DNA from: CAVWCQ01 sp963753545
Lineage (GTDB): Bacteria > Chloroflexota > Anaerolineae > Aggregatilineales > Aggregatilineaceae
Direction: 5' to 3'
DNA length: 64,000 bases
NCBI GenBank assembly: GCA_963753545.1
Contig: CAVWCQ010000008.1
Location: 124,001 to 188,000 of the forward strand
Part shown: one piece after another, positions 45,608-54,880 of the stretch
How positions within the stretch are numbered: position 1 is the stretch's first letter
Layout: the number at the start of each line of letters is the position of its first letter
Notes under the pieces: generated by a model
Told to the model about the DNA's origin: nothing
Databases searched by the model: none
The model's input: the letters and a program-made list of their open reading frames with translations, nothing else
Position numbers and translations under genes: made by a program

Positions 45608-46648
45608 TTGAAGAAACGAATGCGCCTGATGCGAAGCAGCCTACGTGTTGCGGGCCGACTTAAGTTACGGCTGCTGACGCGCACAACGATCAGCGGGCAG
45701 GAACACCTCGACACACCCGGCCCGGTCATTTACGCTGGCAACCATGCCTCGACATTTGACGCCCTGCTGCTCATGATCCTGCTGCCGCCGGACGTGACAT
45801 TCGTCGGGCCGGGCGACTTTAAACTGCTGTGGCCGGGCGATCTCGTCGTCAAATACGCGGGGCTGATCCTGATGAAGCGCGGCGCGGTGGATCGCGAGGG
45901 GCTGAAGCGCATGCTCGATATTCTGAAATCGGGCGGGCGGCTGGCGATGTTCCCGGAAGGCGGAACATGGGAGAAGCCGATTGAGGATGTGAAGTCGGGC
46001 GCGTCGTATCTTTCCCAGGCAGCAGAGGCGCGCATCGTGCCCATCGGTTTTGGCGGAACCTATCAGGTCTGGAAGGCGATCTTTCGCCTGCGCCGACCTG
46101 TGATCACCGTGCGGATCGATCCACCACTGCCGCCTGTCGAGGTCTCGGCGGATCGCAAGCGCCGCCAGGATGAGTTACAGGCATCAGCAGTGGACCTGAT
46201 GCGGCGGATTTACCGACTGCTCCCGCCCGACACTCAGGCCCGCTACGATGATCTGGCCCGGCAGCGCTTCAGCGGGCAGTTGATCAGCGATCCAGCGGAT
46301 GCACTGCGCCTGCCGGATGTGTCATTCGATGCGCTGGCGGAGCTGGTCAGCAAGCCGAACCTGTTCAGTCCACTGCACCGCAACGCGAAACTTCCGGTCA
46401 AGCCGTTTTTGAAGAATGGGCAGTTTTTCACGCCGGAACAGATGCAGCGGGCGGCGCGGTCGCTGCGGGAGGCGTTCGGAGCAGGGGATTTTAGCGGTTA
46501 CCTGGAATATCGCCTGGGGGAGGCTAAAGCTGCTGAGATTCGCGCGGCACTGGCGGCGATTGATCGATGCGATGACTTAGGCGGCAGAGGTTACCTGCCG
46601 CGGACCCATAAAGCGGATCGCGTTTGTGAGCAGGGTGAGCCGGGTTGA
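45608..46648 (+). CDS. 1-acyl-glycerol-3-phosphate acyltransferase-like (PlsC family)
   Basis: A 346-residue acyltransferase. Motif I is NHASTFDALLL (NHxxxxD catalytic pair), motif II LMKRGAVDR, motif III MFPEGGTWE, motif IV ARIVPIGFGG. PlsC-type enzymes transfer an acyl chain to lysophospholipid or lysophosphatidate in the membrane. The C-terminal half (about 200-346) is longer than in minimal PlsC and unassigned. The start is probably TTG 45608, with GGGAG 8 nt upstream; GTG 45584 would add 8 residues without a ribosome site. It is divergent from the gene at 45180. Confidence 0.85.
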   Translation: MKKRMRLMRSSLRVAGRLKLRLLTRTTISGQEHLDTPGPVIYAGNHASTFDALLLMILLPPDVTFVGPGDFKLLWPGDLVVKYAGLILMKRGAVDREGLKRMLDILKSGGRLAMFPEGGTWEKPIEDVKSGASYLSQAAEARIVPIGFGGTYQVWKAIFRLRRPVITVRIDPPLPPVEVSADRKRRQDELQASAVDLMRRIYRLLPPDTQARYDDLARQRFSGQLISDPADALRLPDVSFDALAELVSKPNLFSPLHRNAKLPVKPFLKNGQFFTPEQMQRAARSLREAFGAGDFSGYLEYRLGEAKAAEIRAALAAIDRCDDLGGRGYLPRTHKADRVCEQGEPG

Positions 46649-46669
46649 GACGTAGAAGGCCCACCCTGC
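46630..46669. terminator. Inverted repeat between convergent genes
   Basis: GCAGGGTG, 24 nt, CACCCTGC. A perfect 8-bp stem overlapping the acyltransferase end; terminator role uncertain. Confidence 0.35.
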
Positions 46670-46682
46670 TTCTGAACCGATT

Positions 46683-47657
46683 TTATTGCGCCAACTCTTC
46701 CGGCACGGCTGCTGGTTCCAGCGGCTCGTTGATCTGGCTGTAGGTCTCGTCCTGAACGCTGTCCAGGGCGAAATCAACCGTCGCTTCTGCGGGAAGGTTG
46801 GTCGCCCCAATGAGAGCCGGATCGATATCGGTCATGCGGAGCATCACGGTTGAAACGGCCCGGTAGGGGTATCCATCCGCTGTGAGTGTGATCTCCAGGA
46901 CTGCACTGCTCTCATCGTTGGTGTAGGTCAGCAGTTGAGATGCAGGATCATTGGGTTCAAATTGATCCAGGTACAGCGCCTTGAGTCCCTCTGCGCCGAG
47001 GTCAAGCGTGATGACATCAACTGCTGTTCCATCGTCCAGGGTGGTTTGCTCGACGCTGGCGGAAGTCACAGCGCTTCTGAACAGCTCCCGATTGTCCATG
47101 ATGCTTTTATCCTCAAGCAAATCATCCAACCCGACGCCCTGCAAAACAGGCCAGTCGTCCAGGGTGGTGATTTCTGTCCAGCCGTCGGGCAGCGGCGGCA
47201 GATCTTCGGATGAGGCCACTGATTCCGGGTAACTTGCCGATACATAGAGCTTGCCATCGACCAGGCGCGTTTCAATCGATAGGGAGAGCGAGGAGGTTAC
47301 CGTTTTTCCTTCGGCAGTTGTCTGGCTGTTTTCGACATCAGCGGTAATGGTGGCATCGATATTGCGTCCGTCCTGCTCATTGATGACGGAGGAATTACGC
47401 GTCCAGTTTGAGGCCGATTTAATCGTTTTGAACTGCTCGCCCAGTCTGATGGTTGCGCCCTGGGTCCGGGAAAAAGTGATGTCTTCAACAACGCTGTCCA
47501 GTGCTTCATACTGATCACGAGCATCGATAACCCGCTGGACGAGCGCTAATTCATCGTCATTGAGAGTGCCGCCGTCCTGGGCACGCACCGGAACAAAAAT
47601 GCCTCCCGCCAGGATGATCACCAGGGCGGCGAGGCTTATCAAACGCTTGAGTTGCAT
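46683..47657 (-). CDS. Secreted LppX/LprAFG-like protein
   Basis: A 324-residue exported protein with signal peptide 1-27 (ending VRAQ). The mature part has alternating strands (ATITADVENSQTTAEGK, SLSIETRLVDGKLYVSA, ITLTADGYPYRAVSTVML) and no cysteines. The pattern suggests an LppX/LprAFG or LolA-like half-barrel that could carry lipids. This is a fold-level guess. AGGGAG precedes the ATG. Confidence 0.6.
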   Translation of the reverse strand: MQLKRLISLAALVIILAGGIFVPVRAQDGGTLNDDELALVQRVIDARDQYEALDSVVEDITFSRTQGATIRLGEQFKTIKSASNWTRNSSVINEQDGRNIDATITADVENSQTTAEGKTVTSSLSLSIETRLVDGKLYVSASYPESVASSEDLPPLPDGWTEITTLDDWPVLQGVGLDDLLEDKSIMDNRELFRSAVTSASVEQTTLDDGTAVDVITLDLGAEGLKALYLDQFEPNDPASQLLTYTNDESSAVLEITLTADGYPYRAVSTVMLRMTDIDPALIGATNLPAEATVDFALDSVQDETYSQINEPLEPAAVPEELAQ

Positions 47658-47709
47658 AGCTGTTTTCTCCCTTAGATTTTCGCCCCATTATACTTCAGGA
47701 TGCGAACGA

Positions 47710-49023
47710 CTATTTGCTAACCAGCGCCTGCATGCCAGCATGGAAGCGGACCAACGCGCCTTCGGTCACGTGGGGCGGCAGCGCATAGGAGAAGCGGATC
47801 CAGCCGTCGCCCTCGTCGGAGAAAGCCGCGCCGGGCACAACGGCGATTCCGTGATCCGCACCCAGGTATTCACCCAAGGCGAAACTGTCAGCCAAACCCG
47901 CCGCTTTGATTTGTCGCCTACATAGATAAAGGCGTAGTAGCCGCCTGTGCCGATGATGGTCCGGTAGCCGTTCTCTTTCACGAAGCGGCGAACAATCGCG
48001 CGGCTGGCGTTCGTCGGGGCGATCACTGCGGCGGCTGCTTTGCGGAAACCCTGCTCATAGGCAGCCATCGCCACCGCCTGGCTGTGATAGGTCGGGATCA
48101 CGCCATGAGAGGCGCGGCTGTTGATAAACGTCGTGACCTGTTTCCCTGCCAGCAGGTGGGCGCTGCGCACATTCGACGCGCCAAGCGACTTGGTGATGCC
48201 ATCCATAACCATGATCCGCTCGCGTTCTTCCGGCGTGAACGCGCGCAGCAGCACGTTGACGTCCATCGGTTGGCCTTCGGTGATGTGATGGTAAATCCAG
48301 TCGTAAAAGACGAACGGCACGCCAGATTCGAGGGCACATTTGCCCAGCGCGATCTGGCGTTCAATGGGCAGGGTGTTCCCGGTCGGGTTATCGGGCGAGG
48401 TGATGACGACTCCCGCGACGCGCCGCCCGCCCATTTCCGCGCAGAACTCGACCGAGGTGCGAATGGCGTCTTCGGTGATCTGCCATGCGGCGGATTCGTC
48501 GCCGGGCGCGAGCAGGACATTGCCGCCGAGGGCATAAGGCCCCCAACTGTAGCTGATCCAGGGGACGCGCGTCACCAGGACCACGTCACCGATGCGGCGC
48601 GTACCCAGATGGAGCATTGCTTCGTAAGCCTTGAGCAGCGCGTCACGCCCGCCCACGGTGGCAATCACGTTCGCCGGACCCCAGCCCAACGACGAGTTAA
48701 GCTGCCAGTACTGTTCGGCTACCACCTTGCGGAACTCGTCGGTCCCATAGGGATTGTCATAGGCCGTGCCGTGTTTTTTGACCATCTCATGCGCACGATC
48801 CAGCAGTTCTGCCGGGACACCGGGCAGACTCTGCGCCGCCATCTCCCTGTGATGCGTCAAAGACCGCCGCATCTGCGCCCAAACGCGCTTTATAGGCGTA
48901 AAGCGACTTTTTGATCAGGAACATGCGCGACGGCGGAATTTCGGATAACGAGGCGGGATAGGTATTGACCGGGACTAAATGCTCATCCGGCACAACAAAA
49001 CGGGGGGTCTCATACGCACCCAT
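47710..49023 (-). CDS. PLP-dependent aminotransferase class I/II (two frameshifts)
   Basis: A fold-type I aminotransferase of about 437 residues in three frame pieces. N-terminal from ATG 49023 (MGAYETPRFVVPDEHLVPVN to GADAAVFDASQG), main body after a shift near 48870 (LPGVPAELLDRAHEMV, VIATVGGRDALLKAYEAM, VITSPDNPTGNTLPI, FVFYDWIYHHI) with the PLP-binding Lys in MDGITKSLGASNVR, and C terminus after a shift near 47915 (LGADHGIAVVPGAAFSDEG, WIRFSYALP). Both are repaired by one base. NPTG, YD and SK motifs are intact, supporting activity if the shifts are errors. Substrate unknown. Confidence 0.8.
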
Positions 49024-49204
49024 GAAGCGTCTCCTCGAAAACTCACTTTGGTAACGAACCCGCGTAGTATATCGTGGGCGGCTGGCTGTGGCATTGGGTG
49101 TTCTGACAGGGGCGCGCTTGAGGGACTATTTCTCTAGCGCGCGTCTGGTGGACATCTGTTATACTTAGAAAAACTTGCGGATTTCACAACAGCCTGATTG
49201 GTCG

Positions 49205-49870
49205 ATGAGCATTACAACTATTTTGCTAGATGCGGGCGGGGTGCTCTACTACCGTCCCCGCGAAGACACCTACCTCGAACTGTTCCTTGAAGAACACGGT
49301 TATAAGCTGCGCCACCGCTCGATTGTGGATCGCGCGATGCGAGCCGCGATTTTTGACGTGCAGAGCGGACGCATCTCCCGCGATCAGTTTTATAACGCGA
49401 TCCTGCGGCTGCACGGCGTTAACGACGAGGCGATCTTCCCCGCCGGACGCGAGGCACTGCTGCGCGATGCCGCCGATATCGAACTGTTTCCTGGGGCGGC
49501 TGAGACTCTTATCGCGCTGAGCGAGGGCGGATACCGGCTGGGCGTGGTCTCTGATACCGCCCATTCGGCTGAGGAAAAAATCGGCTGGCTGGGCGAGTGC
49601 GGCATCCCCTCCGCCATCTGGAGCGCGTTTATTGTCTCTTCGGAATTCGGACAATTAAAGAGCGGGCGGGCGATCTTCGAGTGGGCGCTGATGACCATCG
49701 GAACCCCGGTCAGCGAGGCGGCTTTTATCGGTCACAGCACGAACGAACTGATGACGGCCCAGGAAATCGGCCTGACGTGTATCGCCTTCCAGCCGGACGA
49801 TCCCGATATCAAAACGCCGTTCCGCATCGACTCCTTTGACGGGCTGAAGACGCTCCTGCTGGGCGGATAA
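49205..49870 (+). CDS. HAD-superfamily hydrolase
   Basis: A 221-residue HAD-IA-like protein. Motif I is LLDAGGVLYY (nucleophile Asp kept, the second Asp replaced by Gly as in many DxGG members), motif II VVSDTAHS, motif III Lys in FGQLKSGRAIFEWAL, motif IV FIGHSTNELMTA. In motif IV the first Asp is His, so metal binding may differ from phosphatases. ATG 49205 chosen by similarity start; ribosome site weak. It is divergent from the aminotransferase. Substrate unknown. Confidence 0.75.
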   Translation: MSITTILLDAGGVLYYRPREDTYLELFLEEHGYKLRHRSIVDRAMRAAIFDVQSGRISRDQFYNAILRLHGVNDEAIFPAGREALLRDAADIELFPGAAETLIALSEGGYRLGVVSDTAHSAEEKIGWLGECGIPSAIWSAFIVSSEFGQLKSGRAIFEWALMTIGTPVSEAAFIGHSTNELMTAQEIGLTCIAFQPDDPDIKTPFRIDSFDGLKTLLLGG

Positions 49871-49992
49871 ACCACCGCTATACGTGCGATTTCCCCGTGC
49901 CCGTTGGACATGCTCCTCGCTTGGCGGTATTCTTTGCCCCTGCTGTACTGTCCAGGAGCGCTCAAGGAATCATTAATTCTCTGGTTTATCTC

Positions 49993-50046
49993 GTTTGTTT
50001 TTCCTTTGCGCTCTCCGCGCTCTTTGCGGTGAATTGTTTTTTAAGG
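49993..50046. repeat. Dispersed repeat (CACCGCAGAGAGCGC family), copy 2, reversed
   Basis: On the minus strand: TTAAAAAACAATTCACCGCA, AAGAGCGCGGAGAGCGC, AAAGGAAAAACAAAC. Ends at the ribosome site of the next gene. Confidence 0.6.
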
Positions 50047-50056
50047 AGTTTGAGTC

Positions 50057-52069
50057 GTGGGTCGTCAGCGATATTTTTTGATGATGGTGCTGGTAGCGCT
50101 GCTGGCGGGCATGATCGCCCCCGTGCGCGCGCAGGGGGAAGACGTAGAGCGGGCGCGGGCCAACGCGCAGGCGTGGCTGCTCAAAGAGATCAACAGGCCA
50201 AACCTGATCCTGGTCCAGTACACCTACGCGGGATCAAGCTGGCAGGATATGGCGATGGGCTGCCCGGCTCCCGGCCAAACGTACACGGCGGGGCTGGTCA
50301 ACGGTTACATCTGGACCTTCCTCTTTGACAACCAGGTGCGCTACGAAGTCCACAGTTCGCTGGATGGCACGCAGGCCGTCCTGTGCAGTTCAAGCAACGA
50401 AGGCCCCGACATCCAGCTTTCGACCTACACCTCGACCCTCTTCACCCTCCTGGCTCCGGAAGCGTGGCTGATCTATCCCAACAGCGATGGGACGCAGGTC
50501 TTGTTCGCGCCGCAGCCGGAAGTGGCCTGCGATACGCCCGGCATGCGCGTGACGTCGATGGGCCGCGTTGCCGCCGACGTGACGCCCGACACCCTGATCG
50601 ATGATTATCTGGCTAACGCCGGGGCACAGGACGATCCCGCCGCCCGCCTGACGGTTGGATCGTTTGGGCGCACCACGACGTTTCAGACGCCCTGCGAAGC
50701 CGGGACGCGCGACTGGTGGATTTCCGGCTTTGTCGAATATGGCGACGGCTATATTGTGGAGCAGTGGTCGCCTTCACCCAGCGATCAGCAGTGGGGACCG
50801 CTGTTTGCCCAGATGGTCGAGCCATTTGGCCCTCCCGGTAGTGCCGAGACTGCTCCGGCTACAACTGACACAACGACTGGCAGCGAGACGAACGGAGTCG
50901 CCGCTGAACCTGCGCCGCTGGCCCCGCTGCCTCTGGCGCATATTTTTGTGGGAGACGTCTTCCTGGGGCAGTTGGACGATATCCCCGGGCGGAGCGTGAC
51001 CAGCGTCCCGACACAGGAACGGCGCTATCTTGGGTTTTCGCCCAACGGCCTGTTTCTATCCTATATCGACAGCACCAGCAGCCAGCTTCGTCTGTTGGAT
51101 GTAACCAACGGCGTCTCGCCGCGCAAGATCGCGGAGGATGTCAGTCCACTGTTCCCGCCCGCCTGGAATGCCGACAACCAGCAGATCGCTTATGTCTCGC
51201 CCACCGACCAGACCGATCCGAACGGGATGCCAGTCATGGAACTGCGCAGCGTGGCAGTCACGGGCGGTGATCCGTCCGTGTTGGCGAGTTTCGTCCTGAC
51301 GGGTGACTGCTCCTCGACGTTCAGCGATCCGGCGGATAAGCCCTATTTTGCCGAGGCGGGGCCGGGCGGCGAGGACCATGTACTGATCTGGCTCTCCAAT
51401 GACCAGTTTTTGATCAGCCTGGGCTGCGAGGGCGGGCTGGCACTGCTTGATCCCACAAACGGCGGGATCACCGTCCTGGGCACCGATTTGCAGGGCGGGG
51501 CGCTCTCGCCCGATGGGCAGCGCTTTGTGGCGCGCGGTCTCAATGGGCTGGCGATCCTCGATCTGCCGGGTGGACAGCGTACCGATCTGGACAAAGGTGC
51601 AGGGGCGCGGGCCGTCGCCTGGAGCCAGGACGGACAGACGATCTATTATTCCACCGAGTCCGAAGCGGATCGCGTGACTCTGGATGATGCGGACGACGCA
51701 GATCGCGGCGAGGCGCTCTTTGGCTTCTGGCCCGTGACGGTTGTCACCTACAATCTGTCGCTGGTCCGGCTGGATGTGAACAGCGGCGCGGAAAGCACGC
51801 TCTGGCAGGGGCAGGGGCGCGGCGTCGGGCATATTGCTCCGGCTCCGGATGGCAGCGGCCTGCTGTTCACGGTCATCTCGACCGGGCAGACGTTAGCCGA
51901 AGTCTTCCAGGCGGGCGGCGATCCACTGGCGGTGCGCGAAGCGTGGCCCACCCCGGCCCTCTATTGGCTGGAAACGGGCGGCACCGTCGCGCGCCTGCTC
52001 GCCTATGCCGGATCGCCTGTGTTCGCGCCGATCACGATCACGCTGCCCGCGCCTGTCGCTGGGAATTGA
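50057..52069 (+). CDS. Large secreted beta-propeller protein
   Basis: A 670-residue exported protein with signal peptide 1-25 (ending VRAQG). Residues about 28-250 form an N-terminal domain with cysteines (MGCPAPGQTY, VLCSSSNEG, TPCEAGTRDWW). A Thr/Ala/Pro linker (about 258-300) leads to a TolB/WD40-like propeller (about 310-660: YLGFSPNGLFLSYID, PPAWNADNQQIAYVS, GALSPDGQRFVARG, VAWSQDGQTIYYS, IAPAPDGSGLLFTV). GTG start 50057 with AAGGAG upstream. No enzyme motif. Likely surface-exposed. Confidence 0.75.
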   Translation: MGRQRYFLMMVLVALLAGMIAPVRAQGEDVERARANAQAWLLKEINRPNLILVQYTYAGSSWQDMAMGCPAPGQTYTAGLVNGYIWTFLFDNQVRYEVHSSLDGTQAVLCSSSNEGPDIQLSTYTSTLFTLLAPEAWLIYPNSDGTQVLFAPQPEVACDTPGMRVTSMGRVAADVTPDTLIDDYLANAGAQDDPAARLTVGSFGRTTTFQTPCEAGTRDWWISGFVEYGDGYIVEQWSPSPSDQQWGPLFAQMVEPFGPPGSAETAPATTDTTTGSETNGVAAEPAPLAPLPLAHIFVGDVFLGQLDDIPGRSVTSVPTQERRYLGFSPNGLFLSYIDSTSSQLRLLDVTNGVSPRKIAEDVSPLFPPAWNADNQQIAYVSPTDQTDPNGMPVMELRSVAVTGGDPSVLASFVLTGDCSSTFSDPADKPYFAEAGPGGEDHVLIWLSNDQFLISLGCEGGLALLDPTNGGITVLGTDLQGGALSPDGQRFVARGLNGLAILDLPGGQRTDLDKGAGARAVAWSQDGQTIYYSTESEADRVTLDDADDADRGEALFGFWPVTVVTYNLSLVRLDVNSGAESTLWQGQGRGVGHIAPAPDGSGLLFTVISTGQTLAEVFQAGGDPLAVREAWPTPALYWLETGGTVARLLAYAGSPVFAPITITLPAPVAGN

Positions 52070-52123
52070 TGATCTTTATGGGCGTTCTTGGCCCGTTTTC
52101 ACCGAATAGTGTGGATTTACCGC

Positions 52124-52183
52124 GTAGGGGCGCTGCTTGCTGCGCCCGTTTTTTGTAGGGGCGGGTTTGGTTGGTAACCCGCC
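52124..52183 (+). repeat. Two tandem GGGGCG hairpins
   Basis: GTAGGGGCGCTGCTTGC..GCGCCC followed by TTTTTT, then GTAGGGGCGGGTTTGG..TAACCCGCC. The first is a credible terminator for the gene ending at 52069. Confidence 0.6.
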
Positions 52184-52184
52184 T

Positions 52185-53393
52185 TTGCCGAAACATGTGC
52201 GACTTTCCATTAGAATGTTTGATGATTTCTTCTAAGGTAGGCAATTCTGGATACTTATCTTTCACGCACTTGGTCTTGTCGAATGGGTGCCCGATAGGTT
52301 CACCGGATTCGATCGTCTGCATTGATGATCCAAATATCAGGACCAGTGGACGTGATTGGCGTATTTTCCTCGTATAAGAGAAAGGCAATATGTGTACCGT
52401 CCGGCGACCAAGACGGTTCCATGTTTGCGTAGCCGATGTCACTGGTTAGATTAACGGGATTGGAGCCGTCCGAATCGATCACCCAAATATCCCAGGTGTT
52501 AATAACTCCGTCGCGCTGAAATGCGAATGCAAGTCGATTTCCATCTGGCGACCAGACAGGAGTGCGTAGAGATAGGAATAAATGCTGTCAGATTATCGTG
52601 GGTATCCCGTCGAACTGGATCAACCAAGTATCATTGGTTGTTCCGAGTTTCGTGTGGTTACAGCCAGGAGAGCGCGGGGAGGCGACAAGCGATATTTTCA
52701 TGCTAGTGTTGGTGATGTAAGCGGCCGAGAACTCCGCCTTAAGCCGCGACGCTAGGATGCCATCGTAGTGAAATGGAAATGGCTCTGAAGATGATGCCAT
52801 ATCTCATAACTCTGGATGTTAGGATCAACAACGATATTTATAAAAGCCAAATTCAGGCTGTCTGGCGACCACGTAATCTCACCATAAATGTGGTTTCCCT
52901 CGCTGGTCAGTTTTATTGGTTTTGCTCCATTTGCCTCCATAACCCAAATATAGTAATTGACCCCTGTAATGTTTTCAGCCAGGAAGGCAATCCAGCGTCC
53001 ATCGGTCGACCAAGCCGGGATACTATTACCGCGTACATCGGCAGCGGTTAAGTTAACGAGATTTGTACCGTCAGAGGCCATAACCCGGATATCGAAATTG
53101 CCAGCACGTTGCGAGACAAACGCTATTTGGCTGCCATCTGGCGACCAAACAGTTCGATATCATCTGCACTAAAATCGGCTGTCAAATTCTTAGGATTTGT
53201 CCCATGGGCGCAATTGATCCTGATATCAGCTTCAGGATTGATGAAATCATCCGAGACAAACCTGATAGGTTCCATCTGGCGACTATGTAGGAAATCGGCC
53301 TTGCACCCTGAAAGCTGCTTGCGATCGTGCGATAGGACAAGCTGGGATAACTAATGTCAGAAGCAAAAACAAAAATGGGGCTTTTTGAGATCA
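52185..53393 (-). pseudogene. Decayed TolB/WD40-like propeller gene
   Basis: Several frames in order read as one propeller: WSPDGSQIAFVSQRAG-type blades, IRVMASDGTNLVNLTAADV, PAWSTDGRWIAFLAENI, WVMEANGAKPIKLTSEG, ITWSPDSLNLAFINI, then after shifts IDSDGSNPVNLTSDIGYA and SWSPDGTHIAFLLYEE, IWIINADD. The repeated DGxNxVNLT...WSPDGxxIAF pattern is that of TolB. At least four frame changes are needed and the region is AT-richer than its surroundings. Possible start near 53393. Probably a transferred, decaying gene. Confidence 0.65.
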
Positions 53394-53449
53394 TCTTGAA
53401 AACTCCTTTTGGGCCATTTTATACTATTTTCCGCGTTGCTCTTTTAACC

Positions 53450-54394
53450 CTACCACGCCAGCGCACCCTCGATCAGCGGCACGACCTCGCCGCCAACGCG
53501 CACCATCCGCACGTCGCCCGGCTGACCGTCCACTTCGATGCTGATCCGGCTGGGTCGGCCCATTTCGATCCCCTGCTCAGCGGTGATGATCGTCGTGGGC
53601 GGAGTCACGGGCAGTACCTTGTTTTCGATCAGATAGGCTCCTAATCCGCCGCTGGCGGATCCGGTGGCGGGGTCTTCGCCCACACCGAGTCCTGGCGCAA
53701 ACATCCGCGTATGGACCTGGACATCGGGGCGGGTCGTTTCGGTGGTCAGGATCATCAGACACTCATTGCAGCGCTCCACCGGATCGAGTTCCGTACACAG
53801 CCGCGAAAGGTCGGCTACGTCCTGCGTTTTGACGCTGAGCGCCTGGACTTCTGACAGCGACCGCACCGGGATAAATAGCTGGCGGATGCCCGACGAGACG
53901 ACCTGCACGGGCAGTCCCGTATCGCGGATCGCGCCCGGTGGCAATCCGAGCGCCCGTTCAAGCCGATCCACCTGATCCGGCGCTGCCGTGCCGTAAAATT
54001 CGGGCCGCTGGTGATCCATCACGACGCGGGTAACCTTCCCATTCTGCACATGCAGTGCCGCCGCCCGCAGCCCGACTCCCAATTCAAAGCGCACCGTCGT
54101 CACCGGCTCCTGAAGGGTGTACCGTCCCAGGTGGGCCAGCGTCCAATGTGTGCCGACCACCGGATGTCCGGCGAAGGGTAATTCTTCGGCAGGGGTGAAA
54201 ATCCTCACCTTGAAGTTAGCATCAGCGTGTTCCGGCGGGAAAACAAATGTGGTTTCCGACAAATTCATCTCGCGGGCGATGCGCTGCATAGCCTCTTTAT
54301 CCAGGCCAGCCGCATCGGGGAACACGGCGAGCGGGTTTCCGCTAAAGGCATGATTGGTGAAGACATCGACCTGATAAAACGAATAGCGGGGCAT
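53450..54394 (-). CDS. PhzF-family isomerase/epimerase-like protein
   Basis: A 314-residue PhzF-fold protein with two alike halves. Signatures: QVDVFTNHAFSGNPLAVF, NLSETTFVFPP with the catalytic Glu, ELPFAGHPVVGTHWTL, and GVGEDPATGSASGGLGAYL. PhzF catalyses a proton shift in phenazine synthesis; most relatives act on unknown metabolites, and no phenazine genes are present. AGGGAG precedes the ATG at 54394. Confidence 0.92.
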   Translation of the reverse strand: MPRYSFYQVDVFTNHAFSGNPLAVFPDAAGLDKEAMQRIAREMNLSETTFVFPPEHADANFKVRIFTPAEELPFAGHPVVGTHWTLAHLGRYTLQEPVTTVRFELGVGLRAAALHVQNGKVTRVVMDHQRPEFYGTAAPDQVDRLERALGLPPGAIRDTGLPVQVVSSGIRQLFIPVRSLSEVQALSVKTQDVADLSRLCTELDPVERCNECLMILTTETTRPDVQVHTRMFAPGLGVGEDPATGSASGGLGAYLIENKVLPVTPPTTIITAEQGIEMGRPSRISIEVDGQPGDVRMVRVGGEVVPLIEGALAW

Positions 54395-54409
54395 GGCTGG
54401 GCAACTCCC

Positions 54410-54460
54410 TTAAAAAACAAAAAGGAATTTCAACGCGGAGAGCGCGGAGAAAAACAAAGA
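54410..54460. repeat. Dispersed repeat (CACCGCAGAGAGCGC family), copy 3
   Basis: TTAAAAAACAAAAAGG, AATTTCAACGCGGAGAGCGC, GGAGAAAAACAAAG, between the PhzF start and a terminator. Confidence 0.6.
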
Positions 54461-54486
54461 TAGAGAAAACCCGCATAGTATAAAAA

Positions 54487-54510
54487 AACCCGCACACGCA
54501 GGTGCGGGTT
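54487..54510 (-). terminator. Terminator of the 54540 gene
   Basis: AACCCGCAC, 6 nt, GTGCGGGTT. On the minus strand it is followed by TTTTTTTA. Confidence 0.85.
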
Positions 54511-54539
54511 CCAAGATGGTGAGCAATGGCTCGATCAAC

Positions 54540-54734
54540 CTAGCCCTGCGGCAGGTTCATCTTTTCCCATTCGCTCTTGCTGATGAACTTTGTCAGAGTC
54601 CGTCCATCAGTGGTCTTGCCACGAAGTCCGTAGCGGGTCTGACCGTTCTTCGTGGTGAAGGTGGTCTTTACGACGGAAGATTCGGGGAGTGAGACCTTTT
54701 GCCGGGTCTTGACGTCATAGAATTCGATTGCCAC
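54540..54734 (-). CDS. Small hypothetical protein (64 aa)
   Basis: A 64-residue basic protein (MAIEFYDVKTRQKVSLPE to EWEKMNLPQG). GTG start with AAGGAG 8 nt upstream and a strong terminator downstream, so it is a free-standing, probably well-expressed gene. TKNGQTRYGLRGKTTDGRTL suggests a small beta-rich fold. Not recognised. Confidence 0.65.
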   Translation of the reverse strand: MAIEFYDVKTRQKVSLPESSVVKTTFTTKNGQTRYGLRGKTTDGRTLTKFISKSEWEKMNLPQG

Positions 54735-54880
54735 TGTACAAGCTCCTTACTAATGACTGAAAGCTATAGCCCGGTAAGTTTGCTATGCAGCTTACACTTG
54801 ATGGATTGTACCACGAAGTTCGCAAGCATGCACAGCCTTTCCAAAAATTCCCTCAGCTTCGCTCAATTTCCCATGTCATT

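Noticed and set aside
49205..49870. HAD protein considered a pseudoenzyme because motif I is DAGG
   Set aside because: DxGG is common in active HAD-IA members; only the motif IV change (His for Asp) is notable, and it was left as a note.
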